Positions 12,610-24,600 of a stretch of DNA of 64,000 bases are shown one piece after another (position 1 is the first letter of the stretch; every line of letters starts with the position of its first letter). Source of the stretch: Synanceia verrucosa (taxonomy: Eukaryota > Chordata > Actinopteri > Perciformes > Synanceiidae). Under the pieces are notes generated by a model that ran no database searches, had not been told where the DNA came from, and saw nothing but the letters and a program-made list of their open reading frames with translations. The position numbers were made by a program, and so were the translations under genes. Location of the stretch: positions 7,898,454 to 7,962,453 of the forward strand of contig CM056563.1 in the NCBI GenBank assembly GCA_029721515.1. Reading direction: 5' to 3'.

Positions 12610-13428
12610 CACTATGCTTTCCACTTGTCACTTAGGTAACAGTAACTTTGTATTATGACTCGAATAGACCTGTTCAACTGGATGTTCAATTGAAATGGAG
12701 ACTCACCAGTCCAGGCAACATTTTTCCATCTTCTATTGTCCAGTTGTGGTTGTCCTGTGTGAACCTGGTGTGGTCTTGTGCTGCTGTAGCTAGAGTACTG
12801 AGTTATTGTTGTCTTTCTATCATTTCCAACCAGTCTGGTCATTGTCATTCTTCTTTGTAAACCCTAGAGATGGTTGTAGTGAAAATCCCAGTAGATCAGC
12901 AATTTCTGAAATACTCAGACCAGTCTGGCACCATCAACCATGTCACATTCAAAGTCACTTCAATCATCTTTTTTCTTCGTCCTGATACTCGGTTTGAAAA
13001 AAGCCACTTGTCTTGACCTGGGTGCGCCCATAATTCCTTTGACGCTGCACAAAGTTTCGCGACCAAGTCAGTCTGGCCAAGTTGCCGTTCTCTTCGATTT
13101 CAGATTCACCTAGAAATGGGGACCAATGAAAATCTAGCATTTCAAACGCCTCGATTGAGGCATGTTTAAGGCAAAGACACTCACTGAACTGAATCAAGCA
13201 GTTTCTGTCGCCACGCATACGTCACAGTAAAGAGTGGTCTGATTGGTTGAAGCCTCGTCCAGTAGTACACAGAGGCGTTTGATAGACGGGGGTTAAACCC
13301 GCCCTCTGAGAACTTGGTTTACAAGGCAGCTTGGCCCGACTACGCTCGCAGAGCTTTGTAGTTGCGACAGCCAGACTAGTCTTGACCGTGTCTACATGCC
13401 TAAATGCACTGAGCTGCTGAAGTGGCTG
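12610..13428 (-). mobile_element. Tc1-like transposon relic interrupted by another element
   Basis: On the minus strand, 13428-13388 gives a 5' end (GCATTTAGGCATGTAGACAC) and 13018-12610 continues with transposase-derived sequence: GISEI/AD-like helix-turn-helix DNA, ARLVGNDRK-like and WKNVAWTGESPF. The last corresponds to the first catalytic Asp motif (SDESRF) but has Gly in place of Asp. Only the N-terminal half is present, with internal deletions. The two parts are separated by a 360-bp insertion. Confidence 0.75.
13019..13378. mobile_element. 360-bp element inserted into the Tc1 relic
   Basis: The repeat GTCTTGACC stands on both sides (13010-13018, 13379-13387), and the Tc1 sequence is continuous across it when the insert is removed, so this is a target-site duplication of 8-9 bp. 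The ends (TGGGTGCGCC on the left, TAGTCTGGCTGTCGCAACT on the right read inward) do not form an obvious inverted repeat. Duplication length fits hAT or Mutator-like elements; the family is unknown. Confidence 0.65.
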
Positions 13429-13429
13429 G

Positions 13430-15350
13430 GTAGTGTAATACGGTGATGAATACAACATTTTAGAATAGGCAAAAATAACACATTTCAACTGCATGTGAAA
13501 AATTCACAACTCATTTCCCTTCAGAGATTAATAAAGTCTGCTTCTTCCTCTCAGGGGTCCCCCAGAACACATTTGCATTCACATATCTTGTATGAATATG
13601 GCCATTGCTGTTATTCCTCACCAAAATCTGAAGTGCTATTAAGCTTCTGGTGTTCCCCTGAACCTCAGAAGGTTAATGGTTTTTAAACCAATTTGATACT
13701 TCACTTCCATCCCACCTTATTTATGCGTAACCTCTGATGTGCAGGCGAGCTCGCAGATACACCTCCACTGTGTGTGGATTTTAGCTTTGAGTGATTTCCA
13801 TACTGTGTGAACCAGCTTGGTGATTTTAGTCCCATGAATGACAACCTTTGCCATTTTCAATCCACTTTTTACTTCTTACCCTCAGGATATCCTGAGAAAA
13901 TACGACACATTAGGCTTGTGCACTGGTAGTAGGCTCTGACCGGAGATGACACGGACACAACGACACAATACTCAAATGGGGCCTCCCATGATGATTTAAT
14001 GCTGTTCGTCATGCCTCCCTGATCTTTATCGTTATTATCACTTCACTTACTGGCCCCTGGATCTGAGCATTAGTTGGCACAACCTCATGGAGCTGATGTT
14101 TGCCTCACAAGTGCTGGAGGCAACTGCTGTACTGCTGGCAGCAAACACTTGCAGTAATTGATTTTGTGATGAAAAAAGTTGTCAACAAAACTTGTGGCTT
14201 TTTTCCCCTCATAGCTTCTCTCTCACAAACATATTTCCAAGAAATAAATACTGAGTGGCACTACCTTCTATTTAATAAGTTTATTGTTAATTTTTTACTA
14301 AGACAATTGGTTAAAAAAAATCTGTGCGTCTATTGTAAAGTCCATTTAGTTGCATGTTTTGAGTGAGTGGCATATGGACATGAATGGTAAGTTCCATATT
14401 TCTTACATTAATGTATCTTTCCAGTCTTCTGATTTCATTTTTTAGTATGTTTGATAGTAGAGATCACATTATCTGTGTGCAGTGTGTCTGCTCTCTGTTG
14501 AGGGGAAACAAGTTTGTTGCCTAGAAAGTGGAGATCCATTCTCAGCAGTCATGCCTAACATTACATACCTTTGTGTGCTGGTGAAACTTTCAGCTCAAGA
14601 CTTACAGCTTCCTTTTTATAATAAGTAGCCTTCTGTTCTGTAATTGCCAGGACAGTCAGGACATAGGCTTTGTTGTTGTCTTAGCATCTGACTGGGCAGT
14701 CATAGTGGATCTAATCTCAGAGCAGCAGGACCAACAGTCTTCCATTTCCAACTCGACTGGACATGTTTATGTGTAACTAAACTGTGTCTACTGATTACTC
14801 TCCATTTATCAGTCTCTTTACTAACATATTACATCATAGACTGTAAGTGGAAGTAATCGCCATGATGTCACCCTTTGGTTTGTGACTGTTTGCAAGTATC
14901 AAGTTCGCAAGTGACACAAACTGAAAACACACTGATAATAGCAAACACAAACCAACAACTTTCGGTATGTTCTGTGGAAATATACCCCAGCCATAATTAC
15001 TAAATGAATTAAATAGATTTTTTGAGCAGGTTGAATGTGTTTGATTTGCCTTTCACAAGGATAATCGATACTTTAGTTCCTGTCCGCGCTGCTGCAGAGA
15101 TGATCTGTCTGTCTGTTTCTGTGTAGGGAGAGGGGCTGCATTTCACTGCAGGGTGCAACTAGAGGACCAATCACAGCCCTTGTCGTCTCCGTCTTCCCTT
15201 GATGGATTGACGGACAGTTAAAAAAAATTCCTGCACCCGGAGAGGACGGAGAGGCTCTCCGTCAGGCTCTCCGACGACGCAGAGGGCTCTCCGTCTCTAC
15301 GTACGGCACTTTACGGAGTACTATAAATTGGCCTTAAGCCGAAAACACAC
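13430..15350. other. Intergenic stretch with a short palindromic GC-rich patch
   Basis: Mostly plain AT-rich sequence. At 15235-15345 repeated CTCTCCGTC and GAGAGG motifs and ACGGAGTACTATAAATTGGCC look like the remnant of a small palindromic DNA element. Its boundaries are unclear. Confidence 0.4.
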
Positions 15351-15389
15351 AACTTCCAGACTGGACAGTGGTGTAGCAACAACCTGTCA

Positions 15390-15560
15390 ATCACAAGGTA
15401 GCCACGTCCTAAAGCCCCCCTGCTTTATGGTCTCTTTGTCTCTAACTGGGACCATCATTTACTGAATGAACATCATGTTGTATTAAAGAAGACTTGAAAC
15501 TAGAGACTGAGACCATAAACTGATGTTTACAAAGTTTAGAGAAGTAGAATTATTTTCATG
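15390..15560 (+). repeat. Dispersed repeat, copy 1 (also at 28530-28790)
   Basis: CAAGGTAGCC, CCTGCTTTATGG, GAGACCATAAA and ATGTTTACAA occur in the same order and spacing at 28530-28790 in intron 2. I recognise it as a widespread teleost repeat but cannot name the family. Confidence 0.6.
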
Positions 15561-15653
15561 TAGACTTTAGAGCTGCACAGTGTCAGGAAAACATGCGATA
15601 TGTTTTTGAATTCTGCAATGACAGTATTACTTGAGTGTTGGGCAGTAACTGCC

Positions 15654-16208
15654 CAGTGTTTGGCAGTGACGTGTCACTGTAACGTTGTTACCTTTGACAG
15701 TAAATAATACTTGAACGCATTACTTTTTAAATAAATAAATGCAGTTACCGTTGCAATATGGTGCATTCGTCCGTTACTTGGTAAATGATTTCCTGATTGA
15801 TGATGATGATTGGTTTCATTCATGCTCTCAGATGTCACTAGGGATGGGGGGGGGACTTATGGTGCTTTCAAGTTTCTAAGTCAGAATTTAAATCAGAACC
15901 TCCGAAGTCGGATCTCCATCTCAGAAAGTCAGATTAATCTCACCAACCAGACACAGAATTCATACTATCTGCTACTGATGTAAACAGTAGCTATGTGTTT
16001 TGTTGTACGTCTATAAGACTGGAAGAGCTGGGAGCACTAAATTTTGAGGTTATGATGATCTGAGCTCCAAGTTCTGACTTCCAGTGAACACACCATGAGG
16101 CAAACTCTCACTCCCCAGGATCCTAAAGAGGAATTAAAAAGTTACTTTTAACAGACGTAACTAGTAACTATAACGAGTTACTATTTTTCAGTAACCAGCA
16201 CAACATTG
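15654..16208. mobile_element. Possible MITE with CAGTGTTKGG ends
   Basis: The left end CAGTGTTTGGCAGTGACG and the right end read inward (CAATGTTGTGCTGGTTACTG) resemble the ends of the better preserved element at 37263-37678. Target duplication is not visible. Inside, 15840-16100 differs from that relative. Confidence 0.35.
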
Positions 16209-17629
16209 CTTGTGATGAATAAACAAATACTTAAATATGCAGTGTTTCATTGCTAACAGACCAGAGATGGTGAGCAGCTTATGCAGGTACTGGAAAAAAG
16301 AAAAATCCTCACAGTCGTGCTCCATCCTAGTGTTCAATTATATAGACATGCAGAGCGTCAAGGCCTGGCACATAAGATATCATTTACCGATGATGGTGTA
16401 TTTCAGCCTCAGTAGACTTCTATACAATCACACTTTTATTTTTGGTATACTGCCTACTTTATACATCTCTCTGTCTTGCTGATCCTGTGGTATGTGCTGT
16501 GTTGTTGTGTATTGTAAATGTCAGCCACTCCTGTGCATGAACTCATCAGGCTCCTCTTCAGCACAGCACTTTGTTGATAGAAAGGTCATCCATGATGAAT
16601 AGGATCACCATGGTTACGCAGGGAAAGGGAAAAAAAGTGGAACCTATTATTTTATTGTTTGTCCTCTGTGACCACCACAGAGTGTGCAGAGAAAGGATGC
16701 ACCCTCACAACTCTTAGAAATAAATGGAATAAACTGACAGTGCAGTGGATGCCAGTGTGGCTTCAGAAATATTTTCTGAGCAAATAATAACAAAGGTTTG
16801 TAATGAAAGGTTTGTAGTGTGAGATTTTCCTGTGAGCAGTGTCCCACTGTATGCCTCACGTTTGAACATTTGTCTGCAGGAAGCAGCTCAGAGGAGCCCT
16901 GAGACTAACAAGATTTAAACAGATTGGAGCCTGACATGCAGCGGTAATTGTGAAGCCTCATTTCTCCACTCAAACCTAAATGAATTCCTTTTACATTTTG
17001 CCTCACCTTCCATATTCCTCGACCCTTCGCAGCACCACCTGTTTGGCTTTAATTTTCACTTCACCTTGAAACATAAAATGTAAGCCGTGGCCACAGCTGT
17101 TAATTTTAACACTGAGTACATGGGATTGTGCTGTTTTATTACTCTGAAGCCGAAGCCCTGGATGTGTTCAGATGGAAAGAATTGGATGAAATGTTTTCCA
17201 AGATTTGGTTTAATGCAGGCCTGGAGATTGACTTGTCAGCATTCACGCGCTGTCACCTCAGTGTTTATGAGTGTGCTCTCATAGCTGCTGAGTATCAGCA
17301 AAACAGACGTAATAATTCTATTTCATTATTTTGAAATTGTGCTGTTTAACTGAAATGCTTCCATTCATTCAAAACACAGTTGCTTCATTTTCATCTCAGC
17401 TAGGCTTCAGTGAGCAATGAAAAAAATGCATGGACCCCATTCAAAAAGAATCACTACAACGTAACTACAAAGAAATATTACACCTGTGTATACCTTTTTA
17501 GAAGCAGCCACCTTGGGAAGAGCTTGAAGTCAGATTTATGAGAACACCGAGAGTTTCCTCTTTGTTGTTCACCCCTCCAAGATAGAGTGAAGGTCTTCTC
17601 GAAATGAAAGTGACAATAAAATACAAAGT
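16209..17629. other. Intergenic stretch downstream of olfm2, nothing recognised
   Basis: No coding or repeat signature is seen. Confidence 0.5.
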
Positions 17630-17946
17630 CATAAATGGTAAAGATTGATATTTATTTCTCATCACAAATAAAAAGAACCATGCTTACTCATCACAGAAAG
17701 AAAATAAGAGAAGCGCTCAGTCTTTTGTATCTTTACCGACCTTGCAGGTGGAGTGTTTTTTTTTTTAAGAATGTGAATAATAGCACTCTATGAAGATTGA
17801 AATTCTTTAAAAAAAAATCCAAACCAACGTCCATACACTGAATAACCCCAATCCCACACCACCCACAACCCTGTTGACCTCAACCCAGCTCGTTTGCCCC
17901 TCCCCGAACAATGATCACAGCATTATTTGAGTCGGTCTGAGGGCTC
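17630..17946 (-). other. olfm2: olfm2 3' untranslated region (proposed)
   Basis: About 310 bases follow the stop codon on the minus strand, AT-rich with no continuing frame. They end at a canonical AATAAA (minus strand, 17651-17656) followed by T/G-rich sequence, so cleavage near 17630 is likely. Longer 3' ends cannot be excluded. Confidence 0.5.
17651..17656 (-). terminator. Candidate polyadenylation signal of olfm2
   Basis: The minus strand reads AATAAA about 290 bases past the stop codon, with a T/G-rich stretch (17600-17625) placed as a downstream element would be. Confidence 0.5.
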
Positions 17947-18621
17947 TCAGTCCCCAGAAGTCTTAATAACCTGGAACAGTGTAACATTGTAAAGCACCTG
18001 GTGTCCGTTGTTCCAGGTGTACAGGACCCTCTCCCTGGGGTTGTAGTCCATCATGGAGATGTGGGAGTATTGATTGTGGAAAGGGATGTCTGTGTACTCA
18101 TAGCTCGATGTGTTGGTGTAGTAAGCAAAGTAGATCTTGGCCCCAGCCAGGTGGGAGTTGGTGACATAAAGTGTACCGCAGATCATGAAAGACTCTCCGG
18201 CACTGCGCTTGGGAAAGCCTGTGTCCCAAGTCTGCAGCACCTCCAGACTCTGGGGCTCCAGGCGGCTGATGACAATGTTCCCAGCGTTGGGGATGGTGGT
18301 GTAAACGGCCCACAGGCCGTTCTCATCCGCCATCAGGTCGATGTCAGACGAGCCGCCCCAGGAGTAGGGAAAGGTGTTGTTATAGCCGGCCCCGCTCAGG
18401 CTGCGCTGCACCAGCACACTTCGAGAGCGGAAGTGGTACTTGATGATGATGTTGCTCTGGTACTTGTTGTAATACAATGAGCCGTTGTAGACCACATGAC
18501 CGGTGCCTGCCCAGGGGTGAGGCAGCAAGTGCTGCACAAAGTTCTGGCCCTTCATGAAATCATTCATTGTGCGGTACTCCAGCACACGGCGTCCCTTAAA
18601 GTAACCATCCATGGACCACAC
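17947..18621 (-). CDS. olfm2: olfm2 terminal coding exon 6 (olfactomedin beta-propeller)
   Basis: 224 codons plus TGA start VWSMDGYFKGRRVLEYRT after the acceptor CTCCACAG|GTG and end FQVIKTSGD. This exon holds nearly all of the five-bladed propeller: VVYNGSLYYNKYQSN, YSWGGSSDIDL, CGTLYVTNSHLAGAK and DYNPRERVLYTWNNG. Cys376 pairs with Cys194. By comparison with myocilin, the calcium-site aspartates are kept at Asp321 (in SSDID) and Asp420 (in SMMDY), while the myocilin Asn position is Glu371, as in other noelins. The downstream exon boundary is the 3' UTR; I see no extra terminal intron. Confidence 0.96.
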   Translation of the reverse strand: MWSMDGYFKGRRVLEYRTMNDFMKGQNFVQHLLPHPWAGTGHVVYNGSLYYNKYQSNIIIKYHFRSRSVLVQRSLSGAGYNNTFPYSWGGSSDIDLMADENGLWAVYTTIPNAGNIVISRLEPQSLEVLQTWDTGFPKRSAGESFMICGTLYVTNSHLAGAKIYFAYYTNTSSYEYTDIPFHNQYSHISMMDYNPRERVLYTWNNGHQVLYNVTLFQVIKTSGD

Positions 18622-21600
18622 CTGTGGAGAGAAGAGAAATGAATCCCACTGCGAAGAAGGAATAAACAAAAGATAAAGAGGAGATCTAGAGGTTACAGGA
18701 GGATATTGTTATACCTGACACACCTCTCTGCAACAACACTGTGAGCTTTCATTACAGCCTAAGGCACTGCCCTGAGCAAAGTAAGCGCAGTGGGCTTATG
18801 TGGTGAATCTCTACTTGTTTGAGTGCTCGTGTTTGCTGTCATGTGCAAACTTGAATGTGTGCACAGAACTATTGATCTCTACCATGTGCACCAGTGAAGA
18901 TGTTGCCTGCACTTTGCAGTCAACCAGTGCTCGCTGCTCTCTGGCCTTTCCAGTCCACATTTACAGGAAAATCAATCCATTTAGCAGCTCTATCTTTTTC
19001 CTCAAGCACTCTCAGCGGATCCCTCCACTGACATGGCCCCTCTCTGGCTGCGTCTCCCATCTCATTCCCCCAATGCATCCGCAGAGCCACAGTTCAGCTT
19101 TTAATTGATTCACTTAAACTGCGGTTGGCTTGGATATTTAGTTTGTTCTTAACATATCGAGAAGGGCTTTGCTGAGACGTAGGTCTTGTTCTTTTGATGC
19201 TCCACCCGCCGTGTTCATCCCCTTTTCCTGCTCCTGCCTGTTTCTAGGCATTTTCCTTCAATAACAATTCCAGCGGGGTGAGCGGTAGTATATGTAGTAT
19301 ATAGGAGGAGAAGAGGAGATTATTGAGCGATAAGCATTGTTTCTCCCCTGCCTACTAAATGAGTCCCCAGAGCTGAGCCATGCCGAAGCTCGAGCTCCAA
19401 ATATGATTATGATATGATTGGTGCGGGTGTTAATATGATATTGTTGATGTATCTGGCTATTAATACTATCAGTGATTGATCTAAAGGGTCTAATGTGATC
19501 TCAGCAAGTAAGGTGATTAAAGACAGAGATCAGGGTAGAAATTGACCTTCTCTGTTGGCAATATCTATTTAATCTGTTGTGATTCAAGGTGGGGATGTAA
19601 AAGGCCATCGTCGTTTGTCCTCTTCAACCCCATCATTTTCCATTTCCTCCTTCACATGTCTAATAATCCACTCTTCCACCACTTCCTCTATTCACCAGGC
19701 CCCACGATTCCTCCTCATTTTCTCCACACTCCCCACATGGGTCTTCATACCATGTATCTGCCCAAATGAAACCACATGTCATTTGTAATCAGCTGAAGCT
19801 GTCACTATATCATCTGGGTCCAGAGCATCTCAGCACACTCTTGGTAATTACTGAGGTGATTTAGAATACTTTAGCTCAAGCAACTCATTCATTTCTCCAC
19901 TAATGATGAAGTGATTAATCAGCTGGAGTTGTGGTGACAGAGGTAGACAGGGAGAAGGAAAGGGATGCTATCCATCAGTGACTCAGCTTTGCACCTCCAT
20001 CATGTGAGAAGTCCTACTCAGGCAAAACCGTTGATCTGTCGCTACGTGTTATAAAAGTGTTGTTCTGAGCAGCTGACAGCAGTTTGTGAGAATGACTTAG
20101 TTCTGCTTTGTCCTCCATGTTTGTTGAACTATGAAGTGGGCAGCAGTTGATTCTAGTTCAGAAGCAGAAGGACTTACTCTGTTGTCTGAGCTGGGGATCA
20201 TTGTGTCGGTCATCCAGGAGCCGAACCTTGACCCTGATGCACGCACTGTGATGGGATTACTAACGCCTGTCAGCTTTCCACAGCCTGGAGGTCAAAGAGG
20301 AGAAAGACACTGATATATGAACTGTCTGTAGGACATACACATTCACACAGTGGCACTGCATACACACGAAACACACACAGACCAACATTTTATAGCACCA
20401 AGTTGCTCCAGTCATACAAGCACAAGTTTCATTCATGGTGTTCCAATGGGCTGTGTTTAAAGGCCTTTACAGTTTTGTTATTTTTGTTTCCTTTTATTTG
20501 CATCTGAAAAGAAATGAAAAGTGATCTGCATGTATAAGTGAGTAGTTCTTATTATTTCCCCACATCTCCACATGCTTAATGAAGACAATCACAAAACACT
20601 AGTTACCTAAAGGCCAAAATCTTTTCCTGTTAAGTCATCAGTTTATATGTGTGGGATTTTGTAAAATCATCAGTTGAAACCAACACATTGTATGAGAACA
20701 CAAATCAATTATTCATTCAGGCTTTCTCGGCCAATTTGCTTTAATTTGTGCAGATAATTCGAACACTGAGGAGAGTGGAGTTATTGCCAGTGTGCAGCAG
20801 ATGTTTCACCGTGCATCGTCTCATTTTAATCCTTAATTCATTTCTATATTGCATGTATGTGTTACCTAGTTTCTGCATGCAGGAGTGGAGCCTGGTTTCC
20901 AGCAGCAGGACTCTCTGGCGCAGCTCCTCATAATCATAAGCCCCCATCTCCTCCTGGATGGCCATCAGCACCAAGGACAGATTCCTAACCTCCTCCCGAA
21001 GACGCAGGATCATCTTGGCGTCTGTCTTGTACTGTTCCAGCACTGGCAGCAGAGGCAGCAGCTGGGTCACCTTGTCTTTCAACTCCTAAGATGGCAGTCA
21101 CAGAGAAACACGCATAGAAAAGCAAAAAAGGGGTGGAGAAGATTAAATCCTGGGTGAATGGAGGCTGGGGGATGAGGTCAACCTCACTGGTCAGCACAGG
21201 GGGGATTGTGTGCAGAAGAGCCGGCCCTTCAATCTCCACATGTTGCTTCTGGTTCACGGATCATCTCTCAGTCAGGAGCTCGTATTATAACTGGGGTCAT
21301 CCGTCTGACTTCTTATTGCCAGACGTGTCATGGCATACTATGAATTCATCCATTACTAACATTTCTGAAAGACACTTTGGAATTGGATTTATATTTCTAG
21401 GTTTTATATTGGAATACTTGGCCTACTTTATGCACTTTACACTAGATATGTGTGATATATGATGATTTTCAGATTTATACATGCATTTTCCTTTTCAACT
21501 GGAGCACCTTGTCTGCTGGAAGGATAAGAAAAACCTGTGTTTTCCTCCTACTACGACAGGTCTATGTTTACTTCCTGTCATTCACAATGACAGGGACACA

Positions 21601-24600
21601 TTTAGCTTGTCTTTGTATCTTTGTGTCATCACAAATGGACAGAAATCCTGATGGTTTGTTTCAAATGCCCAGTTTCTCCAAACGGGCTGTTTTTATTTCT
21701 CTGTGGATTGAGCTTTTCAATACTTTCACAATACTTAAATCTGCTTTATAATAAAAAAGACATTAAAATTCCACTTTTTCTAAACATGGGACCTTCAGCT
21801 TCCACCCACTTTTATTGTTGTGGGTTTCTTTGAATTATCTGTAAGTAGATCTATTTTAATTTACAATTCTTAGTGTGGGTTAGAATGCCACTGAATTGGC
21901 TGTCTGCTCAGTGCCTCGGCTGGCTCGGCTGGCTCGGCTGGTTTTCAGCTCCAGTGTGCAGAGTGTGGTGCTGCTGGGTGTAAACTTGCTCTGTGACTCA
22001 TGTGTTTGAAGTTGAAAAGAACAATGTGTCTTTATGTAGGAGTGCAGGAAGCAGCAGGAGAGCCAGGTTGCCTGCTCGCAAGGTAGAGGGCTCGAGAGAG
22101 AAATAGGTGTATCAATAAAGTGTGGCCGCCACAGGAGGGGCTGTTTCCTCCTTGTTAAGGTTTATCGTAAATCTGGTGATGGAGCAGCTCTCAGCCCTGT
22201 GGCGCCACATCATAAATCTCATTTTCCCCTTTTCAAGCAGTGAAAATTTGGACTCGTTAATCTCCCACGCTCTGCCTTTGGCAACTTTGAGCTGCACGCA
22301 TTCATCAGCCAACCTGCTCTGGTCAAATCCTTTTTTTGAAAAAAAAAAAAAAATAAAAATAAAAAAAATCCCCTTTTTTATTGGATTTGTATTCAGACAA
22401 GTCCTGGGATATGTGGTAATGCTTACTATTGTGCATATTTTAGTCATCTGCAGGGTTTATTCTAATTCATAAGCGTCTTTATTACCGCCATTGGGCTCGC
22501 TTTCGTTAAACACACTGAAAGCCAAACAAAGGCGTTCATGCTCACCGCTATGCTGAGGAAGGATCAAGAACACTTAGCATTTATCAAGACATCTTTTAAT
22601 CAAACTATTTTGCAGTCCATCTAATATCTGTGAGGGTGTGAGAGATGTGGAGACAGCCCAGTCAAGACAGCCATGCTGACAGGAAGAAAAAAAGATATGG
22701 CAGCTGAACCTTCAGGGAGAGATATGATAAAGAAGAATGTGAATAGATGTGCCTGTTATCTAAGAGTGTACAGCAGCATGTTAAATATAAAGAGGAAGAG
22801 AAAGAGATAGGGGAAAGGATGTAAAGAGAAAAAAAACACTTCCCTCCTTGGTCCGAGGGTTCAATAATTCCTGAGCATGTGAATTCGCTCTGCACAGGAC
22901 TCAAAGATGCTTCCATAATAGGATTAGTATACCTGCTGTATGTGGCAGTCTATTGAGAGTCATACTAGATGTTGTTCTCTGTGAAGATGTGAGGGATTGT
23001 GATGCATCTGGCGAAGTATGCGGATCTGCATTCACATGGGGACAACACAAAGGCTGCGCTGTGTACAGGAGGTGACAGACAGCCAATTACCTGAAAGCCC
23101 TTTGGATTGAGACTGCGGGGATTGTCAGAGGCCACCTTCAGCTTCCCATCCACCACTTTCATCAGGCTCTCTGTGTTCCTCACATACTGCAGGTCTCTGT
23201 ACGTCCGCAGGTCCAGCACCTCCATGGACTGGCTGATGTTCTGTACCTGTCACACACACACATCGGAAAGTTTTGATGTTAAAGTAATACATTTTTAACA
23301 AATTAGTTTATCGGCTAGTTTGATTACCAGTCGAGCTGCTAATTTAATTGTTCTGTGAATATGTGAATATTTTTTCCCTCTGTGTTCTATGACAAAGTGA
23401 ATATCTTTGGGGTTTTGGGGATTGTTTGTTGAACAAAGCAGGACATCACCTTGGACTTGAAACTGAAATTAAACGTGTTTGCTATTTACTTACAGATTAT
23501 TTGTTTGTTACCTCCACCAAGGAGGTTATGTGTTTATGTTTATGTGTTGGTTTGCAAAATAACTCAAAAAGAAAGAAAGAAAGAAACAAACAAGCCCTGG
23601 TGAAAACATAACCTCCTTGGCGGCGAGGGTAACTTTAAATAAAAAAGTCGCTGCCGCCACAGCAGAGGTCTGCACTCTCTGAGTGCTTTTCTAGTTAATA
23701 ATGCTATAATGAGGGACAAGTCAACTCGATTTTCCAGAACCTTCCAGACTCCCAGGGTTTTTCTGACTGGATTGGATCTGGATCCTATGAATGACCTGTT
23801 AAAAAAAAACAAAAAACAGTCTAGTCTATCATTAAGTAAACTGATGGTCAATGCCTTTGGTGATATAGTTTATATGTATATTACTTTTAATGCATAACAA
23901 TAACACTACAGATCAACTAATGAACTGTACATTTAACCCAGCTAGTGAGCTCAATAACTGCAGGAACTTTATGTAAAACATGTAATTTGGGTGAATACTG
24001 AGCAGATTAATACAGTATATTGGTTCAGAGATGTAACTTTTAATACAATTCTCTGTATTGCATATAACTTTCTAATTCATTATTAATAGGCTTCTCTGTT
24101 TCATCAAAATCGGTGTTCCTTTTTCTGACTTTTGGCCATTGTTCTGCTTGTTCTTTGGTTGTCTTAATTGCATTTTTTTTCCAGTCTCGCCAAATATTTT
24201 CTGTGGGATTTGTTTTAATCTTCTATTTTCAATAATTATCCAAGCCTTTAAAATAACAAAGATCTTGCCACATGATGAAAATGTTTTCTTGTATTTTAAT
24301 CACCTGACTTTTGTTTCATCTCTTGCCACCCTTTTCGGCAGGGATAGCTGGAGCTTGCAGCTCTGGACAGATTGAGGAGGATGTTGAGACTCACAGAAAG
24401 CTAACAGACGTGTGAGTACACCAAGAAACTTATTGTACCGCTCTCTTTCCTCTCTCTCTGCCTGTGTTCTTCGCTGCTGTCACTGTGGAGTTTTATTTTG
24501 TTTACATCTCTGTGTTTTCTGCTTGGTGATGCTTTATTCTGCTCGTCTCTATGAGGCGTGGCAGGCTGGTTCATTTCTGTGGCTTATCAGTGCTTGTTTC

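Noticed and set aside
18001..18480. A 159-codon open frame on the plus strand opposite olfm2 exon 6
   Set aside because: It is the antisense shadow of a conserved coding exon and shows no domain or start context of its own.
20741..20865. Read-through of the exon 4 donor giving a short alternative C-terminus, like the short isoforms of OLFM1
   Set aside because: The 41 added codons have no recognisable features and the GT donor is good. I saw no clear polyadenylation signal.
22130..22325. Possible conserved enhancer-like stretch in intron 3 with TTAATC and ATAAATC motifs
   Set aside because: Conservation cannot be judged from one sequence, and short homeodomain-like motifs are expected by chance in AT-rich DNA.
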